From the NCBI RefSeq assembly GCF_036324505.1, contig NC_086350.1, forward strand, positions 16,303,532 through 16,367,531: 64,000 nt of DNA, written 5' to 3'. The notes below the pieces were generated by a model, which saw nothing but the letters and a program-made list of their open reading frames with translations, made no database searches and was not told the origin of the DNA. The position numbers and the translations under genes were made by a program. This DNA is from Eleginops maclovinus. Its lineage: Eukaryota > Chordata > Actinopteri > Perciformes > Eleginopidae. This document shows positions 1-14,714 of this stretch, in pieces; positions within the stretch are counted from its first letter, which is position 1; each line of letters starts with the position of its first letter.

Positions 1-1643
1 AGGGAACGTTTTTTTTCATTCTCATCAAACTAGTGAGGATAAAATTATGCAGAGCACGCAGTTGTTGAGAAATGTGCCTGAAATTTCTTTCATATGAGAC
101 ACGTTTTGGTCCCAAGTGATAGGCAATGGAAAAGGTTCATAGTCAGATCTAATTTTTCTTATCACCGCACTTAAATTCTGCAGGGAGACCTACAATAATT
201 CCAATAGAGGTGTGGTAGTAAAAAGGCAGCATAAAATAAGAGAATGAGTGGTGATGTCAGCCGATTAACAATGTTTATCTGTGTGCGTATGTCAGTGTAT
301 TTGCTCGCATTCAGCTTGGGTACTGAATACAAATGTTCAGTATTCAGCATGGGAGCTTAAAAGGTCCACTACGCTGATATTGACTGTGACAGACTTCCAC
401 ATTTAGTCTATTCCCTTAAGCTTGTGGAAAGTGCACAGAGGCAAATCCCCCTTATTGGAACTGGCGTCAATCAGACCTATCTTTCAGGGAAAAACACAAG
501 CATCGATGGCTGCTTGGAGACAAAGCAATAATAGTAATTCACTTTAAACAGTGTGCAGTGTAATTCACAGCCTGTGATATATGATTTCTCTAACCTTGGT
601 GGAAGATACAACAGTTGGCACATAAACGTGTGAGAAACACACAGCAATGCACACAATGCTCCTCTGCTGCTCTGTGCACTGGAGAGGCACTCACAGGCAG
701 CTTCTGTTGTACATCTGAGATTGAAATGTCATTGATTGCCACACAGCCCACAAAGCCTTTCTCCTCTTTCACATGTTTTTTTTTTAAAACCTTGCCTCTC
801 CTTTGATTTATGTTGCTTACTCAGAGAACCAACATCAGTTGTTAAGGCACACAGGAATTGATGCTCGTTCTGTTGCTTACAGTTTATATGCACAGCAAAT
901 GTGTTGTTGTGCGTTGGCATGGTGTGATATTTGCTGTTGGGTTAATAAAACAGTTGTGTTGTTATCGTCTCCACTGAGCCACTGGGCTTCCATAGTTTGG
1001 ACTAATTACAGCTGAAACTCTGGGGTTCCGCTTAGCAGGAGAAAGTCATTATTTTACTCTGAAATAGAGGCTAATTGAGTGTTTTCAAATGAAGGGTAAT
1101 TATTTGTCTGTATCTTAGCTCCAATTCTGCATGTTGCACGCCTCCTCTGCATTCAGCAGCTCAGGAGACTTGTTGTCTTGGGAAAAACTGAGCCGCAAAA
1201 CTGTTTTGGCTAATTATGCGGCTGAATAGCAAAGATTTAACAAAATGCCTGTGAAGACCGTCCCTTCAGTAGTAGTGCAGAACCAGGAAAAAAGCAGCAT
1301 GAAAGGTGTGAAAGCCGATTTGGGCCATTGAATAAATCTTCTGTAATAACATAAAGAAGAGACATTAAAGCAGTTGTTGGAAAGGCACAAAGACCTTGAA
1401 GGCAAATCTAAATCACGTTGTGTGTCCAGACTTATTCCTACTCTGGGAGAGTAAAACACATGGAATATGAAAGAAAGGAGGAAATGAAAGTGAGGCAGGA
1501 GAAAGAGATACAATAGAGGAGAATAGATTAGTAGAGAAAGGAGAAAAGTTTGAAATGGCTACAAAAGCCATGTGTCATACAGGACACTTAAGAGAGCCCC
1601 TACTGATGCCAGCCCTTTCACTTATACCACGTTCAAAATATAT

Positions 1644-1770
1644 TTAAAGGGGCCTTATTATGCTCCTTTTCAGGTTCATATATATTATTTTGTGCCTCTA
1701 CTGTCACATGTTTACACACTGCCTATGCAGCAGCACCTCTTTTCACCCTCTGTCTGAAACCAGAGCCCAG
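1644..1770 (+). repeat. Truncated copy of MITE-like repeat family A
   Basis: It starts with TTAAAGGGGCCTTATTATGC and shares blocks with the element at 15955-16359: the cattttcaggtt-like block, TGTGACATG/TGTCACATG followed by TTTACA, and CTCTTTTCACCCTCTGTCTG leading into AAACCAGAGCCCAG. The right half and right inverted repeat seen in the other copy are missing. Two related copies in one window support a dispersed repeat. Confidence 0.75.
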
Positions 1771-4700
1771 TTTATACAACATATCTCTTATGCCTTGATG
1801 CAATAGGTTTATAGTTACATTCCAGCAGACACATGAAATGGCCCTCGTATATTAATCTCAGGCCTTTGCTGCAGACATAAAAAAGAAAAATGTAGAAAAA
1901 GTAGCATGCCTGTATACTTTATCTCTGTGGTGTCATTTCTCAGAGAACAGATAAGGCACAGAGCAGGAAGAGGTTGCTTATCAAAATCCACACACAGTCC
2001 AACACGCACATACACACAGAGTAAAGCTACATCATCACTCTGATTCCACCAGCCTGCATATCGAACTCACAAACACGCTGGTGTTCACAGTGATTTACAT
2101 GTGTGCTCTCAAGCACACACACCTCACACACACCGACGAGTCAGAGCTCTGGCCTTGAGAACCGGAGACAGAGACAGATAAAAAGACGTTACATGTGAAG
2201 GATAGCGTGTGTGCGAGAGAATGACCTTTAAATATTTTAGATCACTCCTTGTATTTTAAATTTGAGCTTTGTCCCACTGGGCTGATTCTACATTCTGTAA
2301 TCCCTCGGTCGGAGAAATTTGCGACTCAAATTAGTAAACACTCAACTCTGACTATACTTCACCAGACTATTCATGGAGTCAAGGGAAGGTTGGATGCATT
2401 GCATTTTTGCAGCGCTCCAGCACAGCAGTGGGGCTGCTTGGATTCTCCATTTCTTCATTGATATCAGTAATCGTGCTGTTAACCTGCTCCGCTATTACAG
2501 AGCAATGGTCCATCTAGCCTAGGGGTGAGGGGTAACTGCTTATCCCTCAAAGACTTTCTGCTGGCAATTTTCATAGAGAAATTATGAAAAAATCAAGAGG
2601 AGAAAAAAAAAAAGAGAGGATCAGGGTTATACCAACAAATATTTAGATGCATTGGTAAACAGAATCATTGCATCAAACTGGGGCCACAAGGGGCGTCTTC
2701 CACTTGCCATGAGCACAAACAGGAAAAGACTTGATGATGTATGAAAACAACTTCAGCAGAAAGCATAGGATTGGCATCAAACTAGATTCATTTCCAAACC
2801 GTTGGGGAGAGGGTAGAGTAAACAGATATTTTGAGGAGAACAGCATCACTGCTCTTTGGATATAAAGAAACTATGAAGACAAGCGTGCCATCACGGCGTG
2901 TGCATCTGGCAAAGAGCTCAATGAAGCATAGTGTCATGCAAATAAGGAGGAAGACAAAAAATAGCTATAGAGTAAATTGAAAATAGAAGCAAAAACTTTA
3001 TTGCGACTGAAAATGTAGTGAATTAATGTTACAGTGCTAAGTATTCTAAAGTACTGTTCAAGTACAACAGGGTGCTGTTGGCCTGTATGCATTGAGGGCA
3101 ACATGTTGCCCTGATTGCCATGCCATAGAAATGTAAGAGCAATTCTGATCTGAATCAAAAAGCGCATACAACACACACTTTCCTTTCTTCCTCCTGTACT
3201 CTTTATTTGAATTGCGCCTTGATGACTTTCAATCTGTTTTCACAGTCAAGAAAGGGCATACTTTTCCTTGGAATAAAAAGCCGGCCGCTTGTTAGTACAG
3301 TAACTACATCCATGAAAAATCAATGTAAGGAGCACTCAAAGGGTTGTCCTATTGATTTTTCATAGACTCAGATCAGTCAATCTATCAATGGCTGCAAGAT
3401 GGGAGGCCGGATCACTGCGAGAGGAACCGTGGCCGCACAGCTGTGGTGATTGACTAGGGGGAAAGGAAATGTGTAAATGTCCTCTGCCTGATATGTGCCC
3501 TTCACTTCAAGGGCTCAGCTGAAGAAAATGTAAGCTGTCAACACCTTCAGAAGAACAGCAAGAAGATGCAACCCTACGAAATTAACAAAAACAAAAACCT
3601 TGGAACAGAAACCCCCCACACTCTCACTAAAACATCACAGAGCGCTGAAGAAACACCTGCGCGCACACGCACTCACCGACTCACTTACAATTATGTATAT
3701 CTCTGCGTTCAGCTCTCAATGTGTGCGATGTGGTCAATAAAAAGAGACGACTCCAGCCTCCAGCTGTCCCCTTCGGCTGGTTCCTCAGATGGTGGCCTGT
3801 TTAAGAGCGCCAGGAATCTGTGAGGCTGCTGTATTATTCATTTGCAGAGTGTAACTCAGCCCACTGCTCTATTCCACATCACCTATGCTGAATTCCCTGG
3901 TGCCAGCACAGCCTCTGTCAGGCTCCATCACCCTAGTTTTCAACAACTGAAGTAAATAGGTTCAACTTCCATTTCCATTCAGCACTCGTCAGTTTAATTC
4001 CTTTATATTATGTCTTTCCCCTCACCCCCCAGCGACTCTCCCACTGCTTCAGTCTATTAAAACCGACACGTTCAGTGCTTACATTTTGTCCCTCTTCTCA
4101 TGTTGAGACCCTTATTAAAATCATTCATGTCTTTCTATCTGCTAAATATAAGCCTGGTGAAAAACCTGACAGATTCAGGCTGTATGTGAACGTGTTACAA
4201 ATGAGACACATTTATCCACGGTTTGCTGGGCTCTATGTCTTTCAGCGCATGATGGGTTTTATGTGTAGCCTTTTTCTGAGGTGCAGTAGCGTTTTTTACT
4301 TCGCCTGCACAGGTCAGCACTTCGTGACTCGCCACACGCTGCAGTGGTTCCAGAGGTGAACTAGGTTAGGTTTGTCACTGGTAATCCAGCGATGCGATGC
4401 AATTTGGCGCCAGGATTGGGCTGTGGGCTGCCGGTCTGCCCAGAAAGGGTCACAAGCCCTTTCTTCAAGGCACACCTCTATTTCTTTCTCTTTTTCGTCA
4501 CTTTAATAGAAGAAGCCTTACACCATATGAAACCTTGAAAACCGTATTTTTATGTGTGACTGTTCACTTTCATTTTATTTCCAGTAGACATCTACTTGCA
4601 AAGAAAATATTAATCTGCATTCTGATTTATATTCAACCAAAAATAAGTACTTTGAAGACACATTTTTGAGACAACTGATTATGACTGAACCACATAAAAG

Positions 4701-7481
4701 ATTTTCCTGTTTTTAATATGAAAAGAAATCAGGACAAAGTATTATAGTTCCACAGATACAGTATATGCGTATTTATCAGTATACATGATGGGATTAAATG
4801 TTAATGTTCTTTTTCACTTTACCTATCAGGCAGGTAGCTCAGAAAAAGACTGTACTTGCCTGAGGTTATTTAATATATTTGTTTTCTATGTATAGTGCTA
4901 TTATACCCATGGCCATAAGACCTGTACAGTTAAATATGATCAAATGGCAGCCCTAGTTTTCCATCTTCTACTCCAAAAAAAAATGTTGCATTTACTTAAT
5001 ATATAGATATACTAGCCGACGTGGCACTTTTAATTAGCCCCGGGCAAGTGGATGTGATACATACCGATTCTCAATGAAACTATTAAGTATAAAATAAATA
5101 TAATCAGATGAAAAGGCAATACTTACGGGAACAACATTTAAAATGTGACAAAGATAAAAGGTTTCTAGAGTTAATTACAAATTACACAATTATGTTGTTG
5201 ATACTTTCAGTCGGAAACACAAAGTATCACTCTGGGTTTCACTGTAATTACTTTCTCGAGTAGAGGATCGATACATTAATATAGATTTTCATTTAAAAGT
5301 CACACACACTCTGGGGGATACAAGTCCAGTGATCTGTTTCATAGTGACAATGTTACCTTGGATACTGTAAGCTAGTATTGAATGTGAAATATATAAAAAA
5401 AGGCATTCACATATGATAAAACAGAAATATGTATTTTAGAATAAAATGAAGGTGAAAATGTAATTCTATATGATTAGGTCTTTCTATTTGAACAGTACCA
5501 ATTGAAAAGTGAAATAAGTATTGAATGTCACATGCAAGAGGCACATGGCATGAATTGAAATAATTGTACAGGCTTATAAAGAATATTCTCACATTCCTTG
5601 AGATCCTTCAGAGTGGCCACACAGATCAAAAAGAAAGACTCAAGCTCCCTCTGAACATTTCCAGAGAGGGGCCCAGGACACACAAGCAGCAGCAGCCATG
5701 GAAGTAGAGGAGCTACAAGTGTGGAGGGTGTGACTTTGAACCAGGCCTTGTCCAAATTCATGGTACATTAGGTCCATTGCTTGAACCTAAGAAGCACAGA
5801 CGGTTGAACACATCAAAAAGTAGAAAGTTTGAGATTTGGGGTCTCTGATTATTGAGAAGGGTTTATTGAGCACAGTTTCATGAGTGCCTGAAATAACCTC
5901 TGGATGGGAGATGGTTTTGTGCCAAAATGTGAGGGGCTGGTGGAGCAGTTAAAAGCGATGGCGCACAATGAGTCACTGCCAAAGACTCTATTTATAAGGT
6001 CAGTGCACAGATGCATTGGAAACAAAAGGCAGATAAAGAAGCATATTGTCCATGTAAGCTTGTACACTCATGTTATGATTAATTATTAATATCAAACCAA
6101 AATCCCAATTAATTTGGGGTTACTTAAAAAGGTGTCATAGGGAATAACTGTCAGAGCTGCGAGCATGCAGAATTGTGTAAAGTAGCAGGTAAAATCAAAG
6201 GATGTTGTGCAGTTTGCTGACACTTTCTTGAAGTGCAGGCAAGAAAGTAAGAAGATATATGTATACATACATATTTTCTCTATTTATAGCTATACTTATG
6301 CTTGAGTGAAACTCTTGGATCCTGACCTCCGCCCACATCTGAAAAAGGAAGACTTTACAATCATTCCTCTGTTTTTTATTTATAATCAGCAAGGTACACA
6401 CTCAGGTAATAATGGTGTTATTGAGACCATGTTCAGATTATTTAATGACCGAGTAAATCAAGGTAATAAACTGTTTTCTTCAGTGGCATTTCTTCAGTGG
6501 CATTCAGCCAAGCAAGGTGTGCTTTGTTATGGTGCAATTCAAGTCAAAATATTCATGGGCCGCAAAGAGCATGACATTTACATAAACCACTTCATCTCAA
6601 CACAACACAGTGTGATCAGATGCATGAACGTGCAAACCACAAGGCTTTAATCATTTTACAAGAAAACTGTCAAAAGGACGAGACAAATAATGGGAAGATG
6701 AATAGACGAGGAAGAGCGTTGAACTGCAGTTCTTTGTCGAACATATTTTAGAGTTTAAAGATATAATAATGCAGCACACTTACATCCAATGCATCAGAAT
6801 CTGAAGGACTGAACTACAACTCCACTTTGCTATGTGTGGTGTATGCATTTGTGTGGCAGCACTGAACATATGAGAGAACACAGCACTTATTATAAAGGAC
6901 TCTTGTGCAAGGTCCCATGATAGCCTTCATAACAATGATAAATGGCTGTAGCATTCTGGTAAGCTACATCACATGACTGCCGCCTGTAAGTCTTTTTCTA
7001 TTACAATGGGAGCATACAAGGAAATATTTCTGCAAAATAGAACAGGGGATTAACATCCTGGGAACCTTAGTATATTTTATACCCCCATTTTGTTTTTCAA
7101 TTTCCTTTCATACATCCAGAAACACAGATATTTTTCTGAAGGCGGTATAAAGAGAGCCTGTTGTGTTGCACTGTTTGTTTATCCACAATCATCATATAAC
7201 AGAAAAACAATGGAGCTGGGAGCACAATGCCATTCAGTTTATGAAGAAAACCCCAGGAGAAGAGTTTCAGTCATTCTTGACAGCCTCCATGGTGCGATCA
7301 GCTAATAGGTTGAAAAGATTCTTCTCAATTGTCATCATCTCTCAACAAAACGTACTCCACCCCCATAATGCTTTAAAAAGGGTGGCCGCATTGTGTCACG
7401 CATGCTATGATAATAATGATAACAGCTTGTAAATAAATCGAAACTGCACAATTATCTGCACCATGTTGCAAGATTAAATAT

Positions 7482-7914
7482 GATATCAGGGTTGTGACTA
7501 AACCGAGTAACAGGGGCGCTGCACCATCTTACTTTCGGCGTGGCCCTCATACCAAAATGCGGATTTTCCCCGTACAATTTTTAAGTGACGCCAGAATACA
7601 ATATATATGTTCGTCAACAACGGTATCATTCAACAAAAATATTAACATTGTGTCACAAAGACAGCGGTGTTTTAAGGGAGCTGAATAGGTGGACGAGTGG
7701 CAGGTAGCAGGCTTACACTGAAACTGTGATTTTCTTTTACTGTCCTTTTTCTGTAGAGGAAGAAAAGAAACCGTGAATCGCGATTTATTTGTTGTTTGAG
7801 GTGCAATATGTCTCAGCAGCTTTAAGCCATGAAGTGGGCGGGGCCATACTTTCGGCCGTAAGTGACGTTAGCGCCCTCATACTAAATTTTTCTAGAAAAA
7901 ACCCTGTGATATTA
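7482..7914. mobile_element. Possible MITE-like element with short imperfect inverted ends
   Basis: The left edge reads GATATCAGGGTT and the right edge AACCCTGTGATATTA, so the ends are inverted copies apart from a CA insertion. The interior is more GC-rich than its surroundings. It holds two direct copies of TACTTTCGG (7530 and 7847) and of CCCTCATAC (7544 and 7874). There is no coding capacity. A non-autonomous DNA transposon is the simplest reading, but the ends are short and a clear target-site duplication is not visible. Confidence 0.4.
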
Positions 7915-8105
7915 TACATTATTGTAGCGAAAACAGAGGCTTTACTATGCCCTAAATAAGTAATAACAACTGCTGAAATATGTTGTTTGTCAAATTAAAG
8001 GTTTAGTATTGTAACATTACCATCACTTCTACTGTACAACATTTGGATAGCCTGCAGCCTCCACTGCAGATCTAATGCAGCATAGATAGAGGACAGTGGT
8101 ATGAT

Positions 8106-8117
8106 GGGGGGGGGGGG
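8106..8117. repeat. G12 homopolymer run
   Basis: Twelve consecutive G residues. A run this long is unstable in replication and error-prone in sequencing, so local length is uncertain. Confidence 0.9.
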
Positions 8118-11100
8118 TTACAAAAGCTACCAGTGTATACAAAAAGTAGACATCAATAACGCAGTCATATTTCCCATTACAGTATTATGTAGACTAGAAA
8201 TGTATAGTGCTCCCTATTCTATCCACCCTTCTAATGGGGAGACATTTAGGTAGTGAGTGCATTACTCCTTATTTATGGCCATGTAGTATACATAAATAAA
8301 CTTGCTTGTCCGGTCTCTTGAATAAAAGCATAAATCAAGGTGTATGGAAATTGCATTTATTTGATCAGTTAATGAAAACAGCCATTAAATGATAAAAGTG
8401 TGTTTTAGTTTGAGCGAGCCTCGGCACAGAGGAGAGAAAGTAGGTTCGGAGTCACAAGGGATGAGTATCATGTGCTGAGGACTACATGTGAATACAAACA
8501 GAATGTACTGCATTCGAGAAAAAATACCCCTTAGAGCCAATTTTGCACAGCTTAAATCACTGTTTATGAGAGAAAAACTCTTTATCAAGACCTAAGAGCG
8601 AGAAGGTTGTAAACTCCTATTGAACAAAAAGCCCCTGCTATGCTCTGGGTCAACGGCTCCATTCTTTCATGTCAATTTTATTTCATGGAAAACAATTTGA
8701 AGAATCTCTGTATCGTTTAAATTTGAGAGAGAACTGCTCATGCGGCTCGGGACTCTGTCTTTGCCCACAAAGGACTCTAAAAGGAGACTGAAAAGGGAGA
8801 CGAACACTGCCAAAGTATTATACTTTCATCCCCCACTGTGAACATTATTCTTTCCACATGGCAGACACTCTTTTCCTTCTTTATTCAGACAGAGAATGAT
8901 CCAACTGCATGAAACTGAATGTACCACACAACAATCCCCATTTCTGTATTATTGTTGACTAACACGTCCAGCCCTTGAATGTCTGCACACATCATTAGTT
9001 AATTACACAAATGTTCATGGTTGATTTTAAATCCAAACATTTAAGAGTAGCTTTTTTTAATAAAAAATATATCAAAGGTTCATTGGTCCATGCAATGTCT
9101 GTTTGCTTGTAACTTGTGTTTGAATAATGTAGGAAGAGACAGGAGCAGCCACTCTCCAATGTCAACAGTTATGAAAAACAAATCCTCCAACTTTCTGTAA
9201 ACTCCTGGAAGAAGCTACCTGATCACCAATGGTGCCTAAATCCGGGCGGGACAGCTGCCTTGTTATTTCAACATCAATCTCTGTCTTGTCTCGGCTAAAT
9301 TGCATCAGCTCCCAATTGACCAAGTGTCACGCTTCAGAGGGGAGCCTGATATCTCCAGCCTCGCAGACCTTTTACTTTCCCATTCTGCTTTCCCCAAAAG
9401 GTCATATTTCTACTTTTATAGCAACTCAAAGAACAATTTGCTCTGCACAACTTTTTCTGGCATCATATCAGCTTGTCAGGCTTAGGAATAAAGGGAAAAA
9501 GAGAAGGAAAAAGTTCATGAACTAATGTGCTTGGCCTGGCTGTGTATGACAATGAATCCTTGAAGATTATTTTGGTGCCAGTGCTGGTTGATAAAAGTTT
9601 TACATGATTCTTTCTTTTTCTCATTAATATGAAATGAATACATTATTTTTGCCTTCCCACGCAATCCCTGAATCACAGCAGAACACAGCGGGGAGGTCAG
9701 GGAACACAGTCATTTGTTTGCTCCAAGACACATGTAATGCTACATTATTTTTTTGCTTCACTTACATTAAAGACCCCCCGAAGTAAAATGAAAAGATGGC
9801 GTGCTGGCTTTTCATTGCTGCACCAGTCTGTTGAGTCTTGGATCAGAAATAACACGCGTAGTAAGAATCCATAATTGAAAAGGACTGATATGCAAAACTC
9901 ACTTGTAAGTAATTGTGAAGTGAGCTGCCTCATTTTGCACTTGAATGCATAAAAACTGAGCTGACATTTTTTGTCATCCAGTGAGATGAATGTGTAAGTA
10001 CTCTTGGATGATTTCCAAAGCAATATGTGCAAAGAATCTTTATAATTATAAAGCTTCAAGATTCTGCACTATGGGTAAAATACATTTAACTACCGTATTT
10101 CATCACAGCTGCTATGGTTTTGATAAATATCTATACAAATTCAAAAGAAAACGCTAATTGTTGCGAATGCGTTCCACAGAGGACCCCTGCTGAGCTTCAG
10201 TCCAAAGCTCCCTTTCATCAAAATGAACTCTGTGTACTGAGCTCCGATTAACACTTCATGGTGTCTTTAAATATTCATGCCAAATGACTGGTTGCATGTT
10301 AAAACAAGACAAAGTCCAAGTCACTAGATTGGCATCCAAACAGGATATGAAATGTGATAAATGAAAAGCTAAAATATCAAATCAAATATATCATTGTGAG
10401 TTATCCTAAGAGGTATGACATTTCATGATAGACAGAATCTGAGCGCACAACAGAGAAACTAATATCTATTTAATAACCTGTCTAGTGTCCTCAGTCACAG
10501 TCATATTACATGTTTTTCATACATTTGTAGGCTTCAGATTTCCCTGTCTTTTTTTTTTTCATGTTTTTGTTGAGCGGGGATAAAAAATAAATGTTCAGAG
10601 TTTTTCCCAGAAGGAGGAAATAATGGCTGAGTGAGCACTAATCTGATCCTTCACTTGCACCTCTGGGTAACAATTTTCCTCCTTGCCTAAAATTGTATTG
10701 TTTTATTTCTCATTTATGCCTGTCTTCATACCCCCCATATTACATTTCTAATATAATATTATTTTATTATCAAAAAGCCAGGATCAGAATACTTGCATGA
10801 AAAAGGAAAGTAGAGGTAGAGAAATGTAATTTTATTGGACTATGGTAAAAAAACAAACAGAGCAGAGCAGTGAGTAACTCTTGGCTTGAACAGTCCTGTT
10901 GTTTGTTATGCAGTATGCTCATAGGTTATTCCCAATGTGGAGAGCCCAAGGCTGACGAGAGATCTGTGCATAGATTTTTTTCATCCTGTGGGCAGGGTAA
11001 GGTATTAGCTCCAGGCTCTACAGTACTGCAAAGAAATACACTTTTTGGATGTATTAATCATGCTTAGTACAGTAGGAGGTGTGGTGATTGCTCAACTGCT

Positions 11101-12687
11101 TAATTAACACCAATTGGACTCAATTAATCAAGCTGGCAATTAGCTTTAAAAGGGGGCTTCTTTTGTGTTCAATTATGGGAAATAAAATGTATTCAGTAAA
11201 GACCACAAAACGTGTCCTCCATGCTGTTTAAACATTTTAGAAAATGTAAATGTTTTTCTTTTTTTTTTATTGCACACTAAAAAATGGATATACGCACATT
11301 GTCTCCGACCAGTATTTGTACTGTGACAAAAGCAGCATCAGCCTAGAAAGTAACGTCATTAACAGCAGAAGCCTTAGCATTTATATTACTGTCAGTGGCA
11401 GCAAAAGTAGTGGCAGTAATAGCAGTTGCAGTGATAGTGTCAGTTTGTGCTTTATAACCCTGGCAAAGGAGCGAGTCATTTCATTTGGATTTGATTATCG
11501 CAATTTAAAGTGTTTCATATCGATTGTTGCTAAAGCCGGAGAAATTTGATTATTTCTTTAGGCAGATCGATACACATAATTGGCTTCATTTATAATTGAT
11601 GAATCGATGCGACAAACACACCTCCAGAGTCTTACAGAGCCAGTGCTTCTCTAAGGATTTCGCAGTGATATTGCAAATGTCTGTAGACAGTCTGACTTGA
11701 TGGGGTTCACAAGAATGAGCCACTGCAGCAAAACATATCTGACTGTACGTTAGGCCATCTGCTTTTAAACTGTTTGAGTTGATGTTGACTGTTACTCAAA
11801 CTGTTCTGTAACACACACCTGAATGCTGCACAGGCAAACACCCTGAGCGCAACATTTGCTCTGAGTAAAAATATGCAACAGCCAAGGATTTATGTGAATA
11901 ATGTCAGACACAAGACCTGCACACACATAAATTACATCAGATCTGCAGCTCTGATAGTCTGCTCACGTACATATAACTCTCCGTTGCAAAGGAACCTTTT
12001 GGAACATTCAGCGAGAAAAAAACCAAGGACTTGTGATTATGAAATGTAACAAATTCCTACATCAAGACAAGTACATTTTTCAGAATCTAAAATTGTTCAA
12101 AAGGCTGGTCCAGAGCAGTTTTCATTCAACAGGATAATTAGTTTTGAGAACCTCCTCTCTAAAGCTAACCTTTCCTAAACCTACCTCTTCAAATCAACAA
12201 CACAAACTAAACCTTTTACCATCCAGGTGAATCACCACTCAGAGAGTCTCTACAAAATACCAGGATTAACAGCATTAAGAAATGATATTTGTTATCAGGC
12301 TCCTTAATTGAATTTCGCATATTTCCATAATTGTAATTTAGGTGAATAATACATATTAAGCTCAGTGAAAGTTCAGTCAGGAGATGGCTCTCATTCATTC
12401 ACACTCAGTCTCTAGCTTCTACTCAATAAGCTTACTATGGGCAGACACTTTTTTTTTAGTTACTTTGACACAAACTCCTTGAGCAAATCATACTGTTGCT
12501 GTCAAACTGCCACTTTCTCTGCCTGTCTGTACCTCTGTCAGTTATCATTACAGTGCAAAATGTGACCATCTTTTATCCCATTCACCCAGTTCTCATCACT
12601 TCCAGTACCCCGGGTCTCTTTCACTGAGCTCATCAAAAGTCTTGCTCCAGGCTCCATGCAGATCGTCAGCCAACTTTCTTCATGTCT

Positions 12688-12723
12688 CCACCACCACCAC
12701 CACCACCACCACCACCACCACCA
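12688..12723. repeat. (CCA)12 trinucleotide microsatellite
   Basis: Twelve perfect CCA units. On the minus strand they read as a run of Trp codons in a spurious open frame, which is not a gene. The tract sits immediately before a repeat tail at 12731-12808 and may mark the junction of that element. Confidence 0.95.
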
Positions 12724-12730
12724 TGACTTG

Positions 12731-12808
12731 TAAGTACTTGTATGTAAAGCGCTTTGAGGGGTCGTAAAGACTGGATAAAGCGCTAAAGTACTGTCCATAT
12801 ACCATTTA
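12731..12808 (+). mobile_element. 3' tail of an L2/SINE-type retroelement
   Basis: The sequence has a GTAAAGCGCTTTGAG core, then GTCGTAAAGACTGG, then AAAGCGCT and a TACTGTCCATATACCATTT end. Tails of this form, with two AGCGCT palindromes ending near a simple-sequence run, are very common at the 3' ends of fish L2-type LINEs and the SINEs that use their machinery. Only the tail is recognisable. The family is assigned from memory of its form, not from a search. Confidence 0.6.
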
Positions 12809-14663
12809 GACTCCTTTTGGGGAGAATAATCTCTTTCTCACTTCATCTTTTAATTAAAAAAAAAGGCAAATATCTCTGAAGGGATATTCCTGTACATCTT
12901 ATCGCACCACTACTTTATTAAAAATATAGACAAGACCCAAAGATTTTTGAAACTCCTTCGCTCACGAAACAAGTAAAAAAAATTGATTCAAAAATGTGAA
13001 ACTCTCCGGAATATAATTGCAGTGATGCAATCAACGACAGAAATGGATATTCTCCAATGTAAAAGGCCAACTCCAAAAGTGCTTCTCAATAGCAAAATAT
13101 TCCAAATCCTATAAAGACTTGAAATATTGTAAAAGAATACTCTAGAACTCTCGGATGAATTCTGAGGTAAATTGTAATGGGCATCACATTCCTATAGTGA
13201 TTGTAATCCAGTGAACAAATCTGATGAAAATAGTGTTTGATCAAGTGTTTTGTTGCATTGAATTGATTGTTTACACTGTGCCATACATACAACTCAACAT
13301 ACAGAGCATAGCTGTGGAAGTGAAATTTGTGTAGCTGAAAGAGATAACAAAACCCATGAAGCGGTGGCTGTTGCAGTGGAAGCCGAGGCTGAATTTTATT
13401 TTGCTCCTTCCTCCTTGGGAACAAAAGTCAATGCAATACAAAAGGAAAGTTCCATTATCCATATAATCAAAGCCATCCTGAATCAATAATTTTCAGATTA
13501 TGAGTAGTCTTAAAAAAAGACCTCACTGAAGAAAAGGGACCTGAATGGAGGCAGACAATGCACACACTTGGCTGGCTCCATATCTCACCGGAACAGACAG
13601 CAGTCTGATGGACTTTATCCTTTGCCACACACTTGATCTATACTGTCTTTTCTTTGAGAAATCAGACAACCTTAAATCACAAAACCAACAACCCCCTTTC
13701 TAACCTTCCTTCTCTGCCAGTCCAAAACCTGCCTGCCAACGTGTTACTGATGTGCTCTTAGTAGCAGGCTTCACTACAGATTTTTGAAGATTCCTTTTCA
13801 AATCCCAGTGTTGACTACCTTTTAGTAATGATTTGTGCAGATTTTCTGGCACAGCAATAATCCATTTCTAGGGGACATCTTTGGAAACAACTAAGAAGTC
13901 TGTCGCTGCAGGCTTCATATAATGAAGTGGTGCATTTCAATGAGAGACAGCTCTGGGACGAGGAGGTGCACTTCACTCAGATCAGTAAATACTGAAAGAA
14001 GTAGGCACCAGAGGATGAAGAAAGGGAGGAAGGACAACTTGAAGAGGGGAGAGAGCACTATAGGGACAAGTAGAAGGGAGACTGACTGGGGACCAGACCT
14101 GCAAACAACCAAATATCGGAAGTGATTAAAAGGGGAGGTAAAATGGCAAAAAGCCACAACGGGAAATGAGAAAATTGCTAAGCAACACTTCCCAGATTTC
14201 AAAGGTTTTTGTGGTAGCACAAGGATTATGCTCAAATAGAAAATATAGCTACTATAGCTGTGTCCAAATAGATTATGCTTAATTTGACATACTTTAGAGA
14301 GAAGCATGAGAAAAAACTGCATAAAAAGGCAGCCGTCAGCCATTAGTTTAATTTACATTTCATAATTAAGTACAAATACCAATAGGAAGAGGATATCCTC
14401 TAAATGCTAAGTTGCCTTAAGAATATATGTGTGGGAATGGATTGCCAGGAGAAATGACTCCCGTCCCGCAACACTCAATCTACTGCAAGTAATATGTTCA
14501 CAATATTCTCCATGGCAACCAAATAATGCCAGAACAGGCTTTATTGGTGTGCTATTGGGAAGACATTCACAAATGATTTACAGTATGGCTGTGAGGCAGT
14601 AAACAAGAGCAGAAGGTTGCACCGAACAAGAAGATTACTAACCATCCGAAAAACAAATGCACG

Positions 14664-14714
14664 CAACACACACACACAGGAAGGGAGAGAAGGAGAGAGG
14701 GAGGGAGGGAGGGA
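14664..14714. repeat. AC tract followed by purine-rich GA/GGGA tract
   Basis: A short (AC)n run passes directly into an uninterrupted purine stretch of GGAA, GAGA and GGGA units. This is simple sequence with no coding meaning. Confidence 0.85.

Noticed and set aside
12538..12798. Minus-strand open frame with a run of tryptophans
   Set aside because: The tryptophans come from the (CCA)12 microsatellite and the rest from repeat tail sequence.
13915..14343. 142-codon minus-strand open frame
   Set aside because: Low-complexity hydrophobic sequence read from purine-rich DNA, with no domain, homologue or splice signals I recognise.
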